Notes: generated by a model from the sequence alone, not told the origin. DNA of 64,000 nt from Streptomyces sulfonofaciens (GCF_014656295.1 NZ_BNCD01000010.1:228639-292638), one strand, 5' to 3'; shown: positions 43,443 through 54,647, counted from the first letter of the stretch. Made by a program: numbers and translations.

Positions 43443-46400
43443 TCACCAGGCATCTGACAGGGACGCGGAGATGCGTTCGCACATACCGCTGACGACGTGC
43501 TCGCTGCGCACCCACGAGTGGTGGGTCACGCCACGCAGCTCGTGCACCTCGATCAACTCGGCCGGCAGAAGGGTGTCGAGGCTGTGGTACGGCGTCCCGT
43601 GGTAGTAGTCGAACAGCAGGCGCTGCCGGTCGTCGCGGACGACGTCGTTCGGCTCGCCCGCCTTGAACATCACCAGCTTGCCCAGGCGTGCGCCGAGCCG
43701 CTCCAGGTCGGCCGGGTCCGGCGCGTGGTGGTAGTCGATCGGGTCGAGGATGTCCTCGACGTCCGGCATCCCGATGCCGGCCGACGCCTGCCGCACGTTG
43801 AAGTAGGAGTCGATGAGCAACAGGTTGGCGACCTTCTCACCGGCACGCGCGAGCTGGAGCGACGCCTCCAGGGCGGTCACGCCCCCGAAGCTCCAGCCGA
43901 GGAAGCTGTACGGCCCCGCGGGCTGCAGCTCCCGGACGTGGCCCAGGTAGTACCGGGCCAGGGCCGCGAACGACGGCATCGCGGAGTGCAGGTGCCTGTT
44001 GTTGAACAGCACCAGCCGGAAGCCGGGCAGCCGTTGGGCGATGTTGCTCAGGTAGCTCTCGGCGCCGCCCTCGCCGGGCGGGAAGACGAAGAGGGTGCGC
44101 TCCGCGCTCTCCTCGTTGACGATGATGTACGGGTCGAAGTCCTCGCCTGGTGCGAGCCGCGGACCTGCCGTCGCGCGGCCCGTGCCACCGGCCGCCACCG
44201 TCGCCGTGTGGGCGGCGACCTTCTCCAGCCAGGACTTGAGTTCCGCGGCGAACCGCCGGGTGGTGGCCTGGTCGAGACGGCTGTCCACCACGGTGATCAG
44301 ACGGCCGCCGGCACACCTCATCGTCACGTCGACGCTGAACTGGTCGGCTCCGCGGTTACGGTCGGAGATGTTGCTTCCCGACATCGCCGAGTCGAGCTGC
44401 CAGCCCGCCCGGTGGTCCCCGGCCCCCTCGGATATCCGCCCGAGGTAGTTGAAGCTGACCGGCGGGAGCGGGGCGCGCTCGCCGCCGTACCTGCCGAAGA
44501 GGGCGCCGTAGCCGATGCCGTGGTGCGGCACCCGCCGAGCGGCCCGCTTCGTCGCGAGGATGCTGCCTTCGAGGTCCGCCGGGTCCGCCTCGACGGCCAG
44601 CGGGTGCATGGTGGTGAACCATCCGACGGTGTCCCGGACGTCGGGTGCCCCGTCGAACAGTTCACGGCCGTGGCCCTCGACCGTGACGTGGTTGGTCGCC
44701 AGGCCGGTGATCGACCGCAGCGCGCCTCCGGTCGCGGTCAGCAGCAGGTCGTTCATGGTGGTGTCGTAGGCCCGGTGGCTCTCGGTCAGCAGCACCCGGG
44801 TGTCGGACGGGTCGAGCGCGAACTCCTCGCGGTGGGTCTCGGCCGTGCTCGTGTCCACCGCGAGCGGGCCGGCCGCCGTCGCGGCCACGGCCCGCGTGAC
44901 CTCGTCCCACAGCTCCCGCTCGTCCGCGGCGGGCACGTAGTCGCGCAGCGCCCGGGCCCACTGCCGGTAGCTGCTCGTCTTCTCCTCCAGCTCGCCGCCG
45001 TGGTACAGGATCTCCAGGTCCTGCGCGAGGATGTGCCAGCTCACGCTGTCGACGATGAGGTGGTGCAGGGCGAACCAGACGCGGGCGCTGCCGTCGTCGA
45101 AGCCGTGCAGGTACGCCGCGCAGGCGATCGGGCCGTGCTCCAGGTCGAAGCCGCTCTGCCACTGGGCGAGCTGCCGTCCGACGTGCTCGTCCTGCATGCC
45201 GCGCACGTCGAGTTCGTGCAGGACGACGTCCGGGCGCCCGGCGTGGTACGCCTGGGTGACCCCCTCGCCGTCACCGCCGGGCCCGGTGTAGCGCAGGCTG
45301 AACGCGTCGTGGTGGTCGACCAGTGCCGCAAGGGCCCGGCGCAGCTCGGCCACGTCGAGCTGCGGTGTCCTGACGGCGAAGTTGTGGTTCCACCAGCCGC
45401 GGTCCGCGAGCGGTTTGGCGAAGAACCACTCCTGGATGGGCAGCAGCGGGCAGTCGCCGCTCAGCCGGCCCTGCTCGGGCTCCTCGCGCTGCTCGGCCTT
45501 CGCACCGCTCGCGGTGCCCGGTGCGGCCAGCACGGCATCGGCGAACCGCCGGACGGTGGGGTGGTCGAAGACGTCCTTGACGGTGACCCGCCGTCCGAGC
45601 TCCCGCTGCACCTGGCTCGCCAGGTGCAGCGCGCTGATGCTGTCGCCGCCCGACCGGAAGAAGTCGTCGTCGATGCCGACCGTGCCGCCCGGTAGCTGCG
45701 CGCTCCACAACTGGCACAACCGGGCCTCGCCGCGGTTGCGCGGTGCCGCGTGGGCGGCGGCGCGTGAGGCGGTGCGGACGGCCGCGGGCAGGGCCTTGGT
45801 GTCGAGCTTGCCGTTGACGGTCATCGGCAGCGGCCCGTCGAGCCCGACCAGCAGCGAGGGCACCATGGCCGGCATCAGCCGGGCCCGCAGGGTGGCGAAG
45901 ACCTCGTCCTCGTCGACGGTCCCCTCGCCGTCCGCCACGTAGTAGCCGACGAGGCGCCTGCTGTCCGGCGCCTGCGCGTCCGGCACGGCGAGGACGGCGC
46001 ACTCGCGCACATGGCGGCAGGTCGCCAGGACCGCCTCCACCTCGCCGGGCTCGATCCGCAGGCCGTTGATCTTGACCTGGGCGTCGTTGCGTCCCATGTA
46101 CTGGAGCTCGCCGCCGCGGGTGCGGCGGACGAGGTCGCCGGTGCGGTAGAGGACGGGGTACCGGTCGTCGCGGAGCTCGGCCGCGGTGCGGAACGGGTTC
46201 GGCAGGAACCGCTCGCGCGTGAGGTCCGGCCGGTTCAGGTACCCGTCCGTGACGCACTCACCGGCCATGTACAGCTCGCCGACCGCGCCGGGAGGCAGCA
46301 GCCGCATCGCGTCGCCGAGCACGTAGAGCCGGGTGTTCGCGAGCGGCTGCCCGAAGGTGTTGCGGTAGGGCTCGCCGGCCTCGAAGCGCCGGCCGGTGTT

Positions 46401-49400
46401 GTAGACGGCCGTCTCCGTGGTCCCGTAGGCGTTGACGATCGGCCCGGAGTACTCGCTGCGGATCTTCTCGAAGTGCCGCTCGTGGAACGCCTCACCGGCC
46501 ACCAGCAGGCACCTCAGCCCCGTCAGGCGCCTGAGGTCGAACTGCTGGATCTGGGTCGGCGTACCGCTCATGTACGTCAGCCCCGCACCGTTCGCCCAGT
46601 CGTAGAAGTCGTCGTCGTGGGCGGCCGAGGGCGGCGGGACGAGCAGGGTGTGGCCGCTCAGGACCGACAGCGCCAACTGCTCGACGGAGAAGTCGAAGAC
46701 GTAGTTGGCCAGGAACAGGATCCCCTGGCGTGCCGTGCCGGGTGCCGCGAAGTAGCGCTCGGCCACCTGCGCGCGGAAGCTGTCCACGCAGCGGTGCGGC
46801 ACGAGGACCGCCTTCGGGCGCCCCGTGGTGCCCGAGGTGTAGATGGCGTAGGCCAGGTCGGCGCTCGTGGCCCCGGTGCGCGGGTTCTCCGACGACCGGT
46901 AGCCCATGGGCAGCCGGTCGGCGAACAGCACCGGCAGTCCGTCCGGGGCCGCGAGGCCGCGCAGCCGCTCGCCGTGCGCCTCGTTGGTCAGCACCAGGCG
47001 CGCCGCGGTGTCCTGGAGCATGAAGGCGATCCGGTCGTCGGGGTAGCCCGGATCGATCGGCACGTACGCCGCGCCGGACTTCCACACCGCCAGGATCGCG
47101 GTGATCATCAGCTCGCTCTTGTCCAGGACCAGGCCGACCAGGTCGCCGGGGTGCAACTGGACGACGGACCGCAGGTAGTGCGCCAACTGGTTGGCCCGCT
47201 CGTTCAGCTCCCGGTAGGTCAGCCTCCTGTCGCGGCAGACCACCGCGGTCTCGTCGGGCCAGGCCGCTGCCATCTCCTCGAACACGCCGTGCAGCGTCCG
47301 GGAGGCGCCCGCGGCGGGGGCCGGCGCACTGCCGCCCGCGGCCTCGGCCAGCAGCGCCGCCCGGCCCGCCTCGTCGAGGCAGCCGACGTCGGCCAGCCTG
47401 GCGGCCCCGCTTTCGGCCGCGGTGAGCCGGGCGAACTCCTTCAGGACGTGCCGGAACGTCGAGATGAGGCCGCCCGCGCTGGTGTCGTCGAAGAGGGCTG
47501 CGGCGAAGGTCAGGTTGCCGGCCAGGCCGTCGGGGGTCTCGGTGAGGGTGGCCGACAGGTCGAACTTGGTGGCCGTCCAGCCTCCGGCGTCCGGCCTGTA
47601 GCCGGTCAGGGCCGGCCGCCCGGCCGCCTCGGGGGCGGCCCCGGCGCGGTCCGTGACGTTCTGGAGGGTGAAGTTGACCTGGAGCACGGGGTGGCGGCTC
47701 GGGTCCTTGTCCGGGTCGAGCTCCTTGACGAGCTGCTCGAACGGCAGCTCGCCGTGCACCTGGGCCGCCACGACGCCCGCGCCGACCGAGCGGACGTAGT
47801 CCGTCAGCGTCGCGTCCGGGTCGACCTGGACGCGCAGCGCGAGCAGGTTCGCGAAGAACCCGACCGTGCGGTCGAACTCCGGGCGCCCGCGGTTGGCGGA
47901 GGGCGTGCCGATGACGAAGTCGTCCTGGCCGGTGTACATGTGCAGCATGAGGCACCAGGCGCCGAGCAGCACGCTGTAGAGGCTCACCCGCGACGACTGG
48001 GCCAGGGCGCGCAGCGCCTGGGTCGTCGGCTCGTCGAGGTCGAACTCGATCTCCCGGCCGCGGTAGTCGAACCGGGCAGGACGCGGGTGGTCCAGCGGCA
48101 GCCTGATCGTCTCGAAGCCGGCCAGCGCCTTCGTCCAGAACTCGGTCAGCTCCGCGAGCCGCCGGCCGCTGAGGTACTGCCGCTGCCACACCGCGAAATC
48201 CGCGTACGTGGCGTTCACCGCCGGCAGCGAATCCGCGGGCGCGCCGCCCAGCAGGGCCGCCAGTTCCTCGCGGAAGCCGTTCCAGGACCAGCCGTCGAAG
48301 GAGGTGTGGTGCAGGACGAGGCTCAGGTACACGGCGCCGGGGTCGGTGCCGAGCTCGAACAGGTCGGCCCTGACGGGCAGTTCCTCGTGCAGGCGGAAGA
48401 CGTACTCGGAGCACTCGACGAGCCGGGCGTCGAGCTCGGCGGTGCTGCCGACCGTGTGGACGGGAACCTCGAACCGGGCGGAGACGTCGTCCGCGGGCAC
48501 CGCGTGCTGGCGGCGCACACCGTCGTCGTCCGTCCTGAGCAGGGTGCGCAGGGCGGCGTGCCGGCGCAGCAGCGCCTCCAGGGCGCCTGTGACCGACTCC
48601 CGCGAGGTGCCGCCGTCCGCGGCGATCCTGAGGACGAACGGGATGTTGTAGGCGGCGGTGCCGCCCTCGAACTCGTCGATGAACAGCAGGCGCTCCTGCG
48701 CGAGCGACACCGGGGGGTGCTCGTCGCCTGCCGCGGCGCTTGCGGCGGCCTGCTCGGCGAGCTCGCCGTCCGCCTGCGCGGCCGTCCGGCGGATGTGTTC
48801 CGCCTGTGCCCCGAGCGTGGTGTGCTGGAGCACGGTCGCGACGCCCAGGCCGCCGCCGAAACTCGTGGTGATGGCCTGCGCGAGGACCATCGCCCGCAGG
48901 CTGTCGCCGCCCAGCGCGAAGAAGTCGTCGTGCACGCCTACGCGGTCCGGTGCGACGCCGAGGACCGTGGACCAGATGCCGACCAGCTTGGCCTCGACGT
49001 CGTTCGAGGGCGCGACGTACCGGGCGCCCTCGTCCGGCGCGAAGTCGGTCTCCGGCAGCCGCCGGGTGTCGAGCTTCCCGCTGGGCGTCACCGGGATGTC
49101 GGTGATCCGCATGATGCGCGAGGGCACCACGGCCTCGGGAAGCTTCCTGCGCATCCACTGCTTGACGTCCTGCTCGTCCAGGTCGTGGTCGCACACGTAG
49201 AAGCCGACGAGGTACTTCTGCGTCGCCGCGAGCCCCGTGCCCCGGTGCTCGCGGGCGATCACCAGGGACCTGGTCACTCCGGCGTACGACGACAGGGCCG
49301 CCTCGACCTCGCCGAGCTCGACGCGCTGGCCGCGGATCTTGACCTGGAGGTCGGTGCGGCCCAGGCACTCCAGCTCGCCGTTCGGCAGCCACCGCACCAG

Positions 49401-52400
49401 GTCGCCCGTCTTGTACATGCGCGCGTTGCGCCCGGACGCCTTCTCCTCGGCTGTCTGGAACGGGTTGTCGACGAACCGGTCCGCCGTCAGCTCGGGGCGG
49501 TTGAGGTAGCCCCGGGTGACGCCGACGCCGCCGATGTACAGCTCGCCCATGCCGCCGACCGGCACCCGCTGCATCGACTTGTTGAGCACGTAGGCGGTGT
49601 AGTTCTCCACCAGATGGCCGATGCTCTTGGTGGACCGCCGCTCGCCGACCGCGTACGGCCGCTTGTGGCTCGTGATGGAGATCTCCGTCGGGCCGTACCC
49701 GTTGATGATGGTGCCCCGGAACATCCCGCGGATCTTGTCGAACACCGGCTCGGTGAAGTCCTCGCCGATGGCGTCGATACGGGTCAGGGAGGTGGTCGTC
49801 GTGTAGTCGTACAGCGACAGGACCGACGGCGTGCCGGAGAGGTAGGTGACGTTCTCGTCGTTGATGTACTTGTACAGGCGCTCCGCGTCCGAGCGCATGG
49901 TGTCGTCGAGGACCACCAGCTTCTGCCCGTTGAGCAGGGCGTCGGTCATCTGCTCGACGAAGTGGTCGAAGACGTAGTTGGAGAAGGACAGCAGGGCCTC
50001 GTCCCCGGCGGTCTTCTGGAGCCCGAACAGCCTCGCCAGGGAGACCTGGAGGTTGACGACCCCCCGGTGCTCGACGAGTACCGCCTTGGGCTTGCCCGTG
50101 GTGCCCGAGGTGTAGATCGCGTAGGCAAGGTCGGTGCTGGTGACCGGTGTGACGGGGTTCTGCGGGGACTGTCCCTCCAGCGGCAGCCGCTCGATGTCCA
50201 GCACCGGCAACCCGGCCAGGGGCGCGAGGCCGCGCAGCCGTCCGCCGTGCGTCTCGTTGGTCACCACCAGCCGCGCCGTGGTGTCCTGGAGCATGAAGGC
50301 GATCCGGTCGTCGGGGTAGCCCGGATCGATCGGCACGTACGCCGCGCCGGCCTTCCACACCGCCAGGATCGCGGTGATCATCAGCTCGCTCTTGTCCACC
50401 ACGAGTCCGACGATGTCGTTCGGGCGCAGTTCGGCCACGGACCGCAGGTGGTGCGCCAGCCGGTTGGCCCGCTCGTTCAGCTCCCGGTAGGTCAGCCTCC
50501 TGTCGCGGTACACCACCGCGATCTCGTCGGGCCAGGCCGCCGCCATGTCCTCGAAGACCCCGTGCAGGGTCTTGTCCGAAGGGAAGTCGGCCTCTGTGCG
50601 GTTCCAGGCGTCGAAGCGCTCGACCATCGCGGGCGAGACGAGTGCGAGGCCGTCGACGGGTCGCGTGATGTCGTCGGCCACCTGGGCGAACAGGGTCTCG
50701 GTCACGTCGAGCAGTGCCTCGATCGTGGTGTCCTCGAACAGCTCGCCGGCGTACCACAGGGTGACCGTCAGCTCGTCGCCCTCCTCGCGTGCCACGACGG
50801 CCAGCGGGTAGTCCACCTTGTCGGCGTCGTAGGCCTTCTCGAAGCGGAGCAGTTCGTCGTGCCGGCGCTCCTCGTCCTCGTCCAGGAGCCGCGGGTAGTT
50901 CTCCAGCACCAGCAGGGTGTCGAACAGCCGGCGCTTCATCCCGCCGGTCTCCAGCCGGCCCAGCTCCACCGTGCTCTTGCTGTTCATGGTGTTCACGGCG
51001 GACTGGATCTCGCGGATGGCCGCACCCACGCTCCTGGCCGCCTGGTCGTCGTGGTCGACGATCAGGGGCAGCGTGTTGATGAACAGGCCCACCGAGTTCT
51101 CGATGCCGTCGATGTGGGGGTTGCGCCCGGACACGATCGTCCCCACCACCGTGGTGTTCCCGCCGCCGACGGCGTACAGGACCTTGTGCCACACGAACTG
51201 GAGAACGGAGTGCAGGGTGACGCGGTGCTCGGCGCACACCGCCTTGAGCGCGGCGGTCCGCTCCGTGCCGAGGCGCAGCTTCTTCGTCCGGTGCTCGTGC
51301 ACGTGGTCGTACTCGCTCAGCGCGACCCGGTACCGGATGTCCTCCCTGATCAGGCCGGCGAAGTCACCGCGCTCGTCGATGCGCTCGACCTGGCGCGTCC
51401 AGTACTCGACGTGGTCGTTGCGGTGCGCCTCCCAGTCCCGCTGGGCCGCCTGGTACGCGCCGTCCACGGCCTGCTCGACCGCAAGGCCCTGGACCAGGCG
51501 CAGATACGTGCGGTGCACGTCGTCGTGGAGCACCGGCAGGCTCCAGCCGTCCAGGATGATGTGGTGGCAACTGAAGATCAGTGAGAAGAGGTCCGCGCGC
51601 TGCTTGATCAGGTAGACCCGGAACAGCCGGCCCGCACCCGGGTCGTACGGCTCGGTGCGGTCCCGCTCCTGAAGCTCCCTGATGCGGGCGTCCTGCGCCT
51701 CGGGGTCCGCCGTGTCGCTCAGGTCGACGAACCGCCAGTCGAAGGGCTTGTCGTCGTTGTCGATGATCTGGAGCGGTTCCTCGGCCCACTCGAAGCGCAG
51801 CCTGAGCGCCGGGTACGTGCGCCGCGCGTGCTGCCAGGCCTCCTCCATCAGGTCGGGGCGGATGGCGCAGTGGTAGCGGTGCACCGACTGCATGACGTAG
51901 GCGTCGTCGCCGTTCCTGCGCTTCAGTGCGTGGTAGAGCAGGCCCTGCTGGAGGCCGTTGGCGAGCAGCCTGGTGGACTCCCCCTCGGCCGGCACCCGCT
52001 CGGCGACGGCCCTCGGCTCGGGCCCGGTGCCCTGCTCCCGCCGCTGGTCCAGGTGGTGCGCCAGCTCGCCGAGCGTGCGAAGCGTGAAGACGTCCTCGAC
52101 GCCGACGAAGACGCCGAGCCGCTGCCGCACCCGCGCGATGAGCAGGATGCAGGAGATGCTCTGGCCGCCGAGCCGGAAGAAGTCGTCGTGGTCGCCGATC
52201 CGGGCCGCCGGCACGCCGAGGACCGTGCTCCAGATCTCGCGCAGCTCGTCGAGGACGCCGCCCGCACCCCCAGCACGGCCGACGGCGGACGCGGGTGCCG
52301 CGTGCGGGCGTGCGAGGTCGACCTCGGGCAGGGCGCGCCAGTCGACCTTGCCGTTGACGTTGACCGGGATGCTGTCGAGGCGGACCATCCGGGCCGGCAC

Positions 52401-54647
52401 CATGATCCGGATCAGCCGCCGCTCCAGGAACGCCAGCAGGTCGTCCTCGGTCACCTCGGCCGAGGGCTCGGTCACGTAGTAGCCGACCAGGTGGCGGTCG
52501 GCGCTGCCGCCGGCCCCCTCACGGGCCACGACGGTGCACTTGCGCACACCGGGGAACTCGGTCGCCTGCGCCTCGATCTCGCCCGGCTCCACCCGGACGC
52601 CGTTCAGCTTGAGCTGGAAGTCGCTGCGGCCCATGAACTCGACCTCGCCGGACGGCAGTACCCGTGCCAGGTCGCCGGTCCGGTAGATGCGGGCGTTCAG
52701 GCCGCGTGCCCGGTCCTGCTCCGACTGGAACGGGTTGGGCGTGAACCGCTCCGCGGTCAGGTCGTCCCGGTTGAGGTAGCCGGGGGCGACGCCGCAGCCG
52801 CCGATGTACAGCTCGCCGATGGCGCCGACGGGGAGCTGCTTCAGGTCCTGGCTCAGGACGTACCACTTCACGTTCCGCACCGGGCGGCCGATGCTGCGGT
52901 CCTTGCGCTCCGTGACGCCCGGGGGGAACTCCTTGATCGCGGTGACGAAGGCGGCCTCGGTGAAGGCGTACTCGTTGATGACGCGGCCGGAGAACCGCTC
53001 GCGAAGCTGGCGGAGCCCGGCCGCCGTCAGCTCCTCGCCGACCAGCAGCAGCCTCTTGAGGCTGGGGCAGCGGCGCAGGTCGAAGTGCTGGAGCACCGAT
53101 CCGGTGGCGTTGAGGTAGGTGACGCCGTGCTCCTCGATGTACGCGGGGAACCGGTCGGGGTCCAGTCTCACCTGCTCGGGGACGATCACCAGCGTCTGCG
53201 AGTTGATGAGCGCGATCAGGGTCTGCCTGAGGTGCGGCTCGAAGACGTACGACGCGAAGAGCGCGACGCGCTCCTCGCCCGGCCGGCGCATGTCGTACCG
53301 CTCGGACAGGTCGGTGATGCTGTTCACCACGCTGTCGTGGTACTTGGGGACGCCCTTGGGCACACCTGTGGTGCCGGAGGTGTAGGTGAGGTAGGCGAGG
53401 TCCCGGCTGCCCAGCGACAGCCGCGGCGCCGCGCGCAGCTCGTCGCCGCCCGCCTCCTGCTGGGCCAGCACGCTCTCGATCTCGATGATGCGGACGTCGG
53501 AGTGCCGGGCCCCGAGCATCTCCCGCAGCCGGGCCGCGTGGTGGCGGTTGGTGACGATGCCCTTGAGCCCGGTGTCGCCGACGGCGAACCGCACCCGGTC
53601 GGCCGGGTAGGCCGGATCGATGGGCACGTAGGCCGCGCCCGCCTTCCAGATCCCGAGCGTGGCCACGACACCGAGGTCGCTCTTGTCGAGGTAGAGGCCG
53701 ACCAGTTCCTGCCGCTGCACGCCCATTCCGGGGCCGAGCAGCCAGTGCGCGACCTGGTTGGACCGCTCCTCGACCGCACGGTAGGTCAGCCTGGTGTCGC
53801 CGAAGACGACGGCCTCGCGGTCGGGGGTGCGCCGCACGGCGTCCTCGAAGAGGTCGTTGAGCCGCTTGTCCTGCGGGAAGTCGCCGTCGGTGGCGTTCCA
53901 CTTGTGCAGTTGGGCGCGCTGCTCCTCCGAGGCCAGCTCGATCCCGGCGACGGGGTGCGCGGGCCGGCCGACGAACTGGCCGAGCACCTCGCGCACGACG
54001 TCGAGCACACCGGCGATCGTCCGGTCCTCGAAGAGGTCCGACGCGTAGGCCATCGTCCACCGCAGGCACCCCTCGGCCTCGATCTCGCGGACGATCATGG
54101 CCAGCGGTGTCGACGGCAGGTCGGCCAGGGCCACCTCGGCGTCGGCGAGTACCAGCAGGGCGTCGAACAGGCCCCGCTGGAGGAGTTCGGCCGGTGTGCC
54201 GTACGCGTCCTCGCAGCGCAGCGCCTCGTCGAGTTCCCGTACCGCGGCGGCGCAGGTGAGCCGGGACTGCCGGGCGTGGTCGACGACCACGGGAAGGACG
54301 CGGGCCCGGCCCGGGTCGTCCGTGGCCGTGGCGTCGACGAACGCCGCGACCGTCTGGTTGCCGTGGCCGTAGGCGCGCATGACGCTGTGCAGCGCGGCCA
54401 GCGCGTACGCGCCGACCGACACACCGCCGACGTCGCGCAGCGCGTCCTTCAGCGCGGTGTAGTCCTGCCCGCCGATCAGGATGTCCTGGTGCTTCGTCGC
54501 CCGGACACCGGGATCGTCGTCCCGTACCGCGATCCTGTTGCGCCACTCGTCCTTGAGCAGCATCTCCAGGTCGCAGCGCTCGCCTGACACCCCTTCGATG
54601 CGGGCGGTCCAGCCCGCGGCGGTGCTCGGGTACCGTGCTGACATCAT
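43443..54647 (-). CDS. pcbAB: ACV synthetase (non-ribosomal peptide synthetase)
   Basis: The product is 3734 aa from ATG 54647, chosen for GGAGAG 8 bases upstream. The frame extends to ATG 54665. Domain order is A1 (about 255-755), carrier 1 (Ser830, LGGQS), condensation 1 (HHIILDG at 1028), A2 (about 1345-1840), carrier 2 (Ser1916, LGGDS), condensation 2 (HHTSFDG at 2113), A3 (about 2435-2930), carrier 3 (Ser3003, SGGDS), epimerisation (HHLIVDS at 3195) and thioesterase (Ser3586, GWSFGG). An unusual N-terminal 250-residue region precedes A1, as in known ACV synthetases. It condenses L-alpha-aminoadipate, L-cysteine and L-valine, epimerises valine and releases ACV. All core active-site motifs are intact. 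Confidence 0.96.
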   Translation of the reverse strand: MMSARYPSTAAGWTARIEGVSGERCDLEMLLKDEWRNRIAVRDDDPGVRATKHQDILIGGQDYTALKDALRDVGGVSVGAYALAALHSVMRAYGHGNQTVAAFVDATATDDPGRARVLPVVVDHARQSRLTCAAAVRELDEALRCEDAYGTPAELLQRGLFDALLVLADAEVALADLPSTPLAMIVREIEAEGCLRWTMAYASDLFEDRTIAGVLDVVREVLGQFVGRPAHPVAGIELASEEQRAQLHKWNATDGDFPQDKRLNDLFEDAVRRTPDREAVVFGDTRLTYRAVEERSNQVAHWLLGPGMGVQRQELVGLYLDKSDLGVVATLGIWKAGAAYVPIDPAYPADRVRFAVGDTGLKGIVTNRHHAARLREMLGARHSDVRIIEIESVLAQQEAGGDELRAAPRLSLGSRDLAYLTYTSGTTGVPKGVPKYHDSVVNSITDLSERYDMRRPGEERVALFASYVFEPHLRQTLIALINSQTLVIVPEQVRLDPDRFPAYIEEHGVTYLNATGSVLQHFDLRRCPSLKRLLLVGEELTAAGLRQLRERFSGRVINEYAFTEAAFVTAIKEFPPGVTERKDRSIGRPVRNVKWYVLSQDLKQLPVGAIGELYIGGCGVAPGYLNRDDLTAERFTPNPFQSEQDRARGLNARIYRTGDLARVLPSGEVEFMGRSDFQLKLNGVRVEPGEIEAQATEFPGVRKCTVVAREGAGGSADRHLVGYYVTEPSAEVTEDDLLAFLERRLIRIMVPARMVRLDSIPVNVNGKVDWRALPEVDLARPHAAPASAVGRAGGAGGVLDELREIWSTVLGVPAARIGDHDDFFRLGGQSISCILLIARVRQRLGVFVGVEDVFTLRTLGELAHHLDQRREQGTGPEPRAVAERVPAEGESTRLLANGLQQGLLYHALKRRNGDDAYVMQSVHRYHCAIRPDLMEEAWQHARRTYPALRLRFEWAEEPLQIIDNDDKPFDWRFVDLSDTADPEAQDARIRELQERDRTEPYDPGAGRLFRVYLIKQRADLFSLIFSCHHIILDGWSLPVLHDDVHRTYLRLVQGLAVEQAVDGAYQAAQRDWEAHRNDHVEYWTRQVERIDERGDFAGLIREDIRYRVALSEYDHVHEHRTKKLRLGTERTAALKAVCAEHRVTLHSVLQFVWHKVLYAVGGGNTTVVGTIVSGRNPHIDGIENSVGLFINTLPLIVDHDDQAARSVGAAIREIQSAVNTMNSKSTVELGRLETGGMKRRLFDTLLVLENYPRLLDEDEERRHDELLRFEKAYDADKVDYPLAVVAREEGDELTVTLWYAGELFEDTTIEALLDVTETLFAQVADDITRPVDGLALVSPAMVERFDAWNRTEADFPSDKTLHGVFEDMAAAWPDEIAVVYRDRRLTYRELNERANRLAHHLRSVAELRPNDIVGLVVDKSELMITAILAVWKAGAAYVPIDPGYPDDRIAFMLQDTTARLVVTNETHGGRLRGLAPLAGLPVLDIERLPLEGQSPQNPVTPVTSTDLAYAIYTSGTTGKPKAVLVEHRGVVNLQVSLARLFGLQKTAGDEALLSFSNYVFDHFVEQMTDALLNGQKLVVLDDTMRSDAERLYKYINDENVTYLSGTPSVLSLYDYTTTTSLTRIDAIGEDFTEPVFDKIRGMFRGTIINGYGPTEISITSHKRPYAVGERRSTKSIGHLVENYTAYVLNKSMQRVPVGGMGELYIGGVGVTRGYLNRPELTADRFVDNPFQTAEEKASGRNARMYKTGDLVRWLPNGELECLGRTDLQVKIRGQRVELGEVEAALSSYAGVTRSLVIAREHRGTGLAATQKYLVGFYVCDHDLDEQDVKQWMRRKLPEAVVPSRIMRITDIPVTPSGKLDTRRLPETDFAPDEGARYVAPSNDVEAKLVGIWSTVLGVAPDRVGVHDDFFALGGDSLRAMVLAQAITTSFGGGLGVATVLQHTTLGAQAEHIRRTAAQADGELAEQAAASAAAGDEHPPVSLAQERLLFIDEFEGGTAAYNIPFVLRIAADGGTSRESVTGALEALLRRHAALRTLLRTDDDGVRRQHAVPADDVSARFEVPVHTVGSTAELDARLVECSEYVFRLHEELPVRADLFELGTDPGAVYLSLVLHHTSFDGWSWNGFREELAALLGGAPADSLPAVNATYADFAVWQRQYLSGRRLAELTEFWTKALAGFETIRLPLDHPRPARFDYRGREIEFDLDEPTTQALRALAQSSRVSLYSVLLGAWCLMLHMYTGQDDFVIGTPSANRGRPEFDRTVGFFANLLALRVQVDPDATLTDYVRSVGAGVVAAQVHGELPFEQLVKELDPDKDPSRHPVLQVNFTLQNVTDRAGAAPEAAGRPALTGYRPDAGGWTATKFDLSATLTETPDGLAGNLTFAAALFDDTSAGGLISTFRHVLKEFARLTAAESGAARLADVGCLDEAGRAALLAEAAGGSAPAPAAGASRTLHGVFEEMAAAWPDETAVVCRDRRLTYRELNERANQLAHYLRSVVQLHPGDLVGLVLDKSELMITAILAVWKSGAAYVPIDPGYPDDRIAFMLQDTAARLVLTNEAHGERLRGLAAPDGLPVLFADRLPMGYRSSENPRTGATSADLAYAIYTSGTTGRPKAVLVPHRCVDSFRAQVAERYFAAPGTARQGILFLANYVFDFSVEQLALSVLSGHTLLVPPPSAAHDDDFYDWANGAGLTYMSGTPTQIQQFDLRRLTGLRCLLVAGEAFHERHFEKIRSEYSGPIVNAYGTTETAVYNTGRRFEAGEPYRNTFGQPLANTRLYVLGDAMRLLPPGAVGELYMAGECVTDGYLNRPDLTRERFLPNPFRTAAELRDDRYPVLYRTGDLVRRTRGGELQYMGRNDAQVKINGLRIEPGEVEAVLATCRHVRECAVLAVPDAQAPDSRRLVGYYVADGEGTVDEDEVFATLRARLMPAMVPSLLVGLDGPLPMTVNGKLDTKALPAAVRTASRAAAHAAPRNRGEARLCQLWSAQLPGGTVGIDDDFFRSGGDSISALHLASQVQRELGRRVTVKDVFDHPTVRRFADAVLAAPGTASGAKAEQREEPEQGRLSGDCPLLPIQEWFFAKPLADRGWWNHNFAVRTPQLDVAELRRALAALVDHHDAFSLRYTGPGGDGEGVTQAYHAGRPDVVLHELDVRGMQDEHVGRQLAQWQSGFDLEHGPIACAAYLHGFDDGSARVWFALHHLIVDSVSWHILAQDLEILYHGGELEEKTSSYRQWARALRDYVPAADERELWDEVTRAVAATAAGPLAVDTSTAETHREEFALDPSDTRVLLTESHRAYDTTMNDLLLTATGGALRSITGLATNHVTVEGHGRELFDGAPDVRDTVGWFTTMHPLAVEADPADLEGSILATKRAARRVPHHGIGYGALFGRYGGERAPLPPVSFNYLGRISEGAGDHRAGWQLDSAMSGSNISDRNRGADQFSVDVTMRCAGGRLITVVDSRLDQATTRRFAAELKSWLEKVAAHTATVAAGGTGRATAGPRLAPGEDFDPYIIVNEESAERTLFVFPPGEGGAESYLSNIAQRLPGFRLVLFNNRHLHSAMPSFAALARYYLGHVRELQPAGPYSFLGWSFGGVTALEASLQLARAGEKVANLLLIDSYFNVRQASAGIGMPDVEDILDPIDYHHAPDPADLERLGARLGKLVMFKAGEPNDVVRDDRQRLLFDYYHGTPYHSLDTLLPAELIEVHELRGVTHHSWVRSEHVVSGMCERISASLSDAW

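Noticed and set aside
46011..51584. A 1857-codon open frame on the plus strand, plus an equally long minus-strand frame at 46492-51237, overlapping pcbAB
   Set aside because: They are shadows of the 11-kb pcbAB gene. Very high GC at third positions keeps the other frames open. Their translations are His/Arg/Val or Arg/Pro/Gly-rich with no family features, while the pcbAB frame has every NRPS motif.
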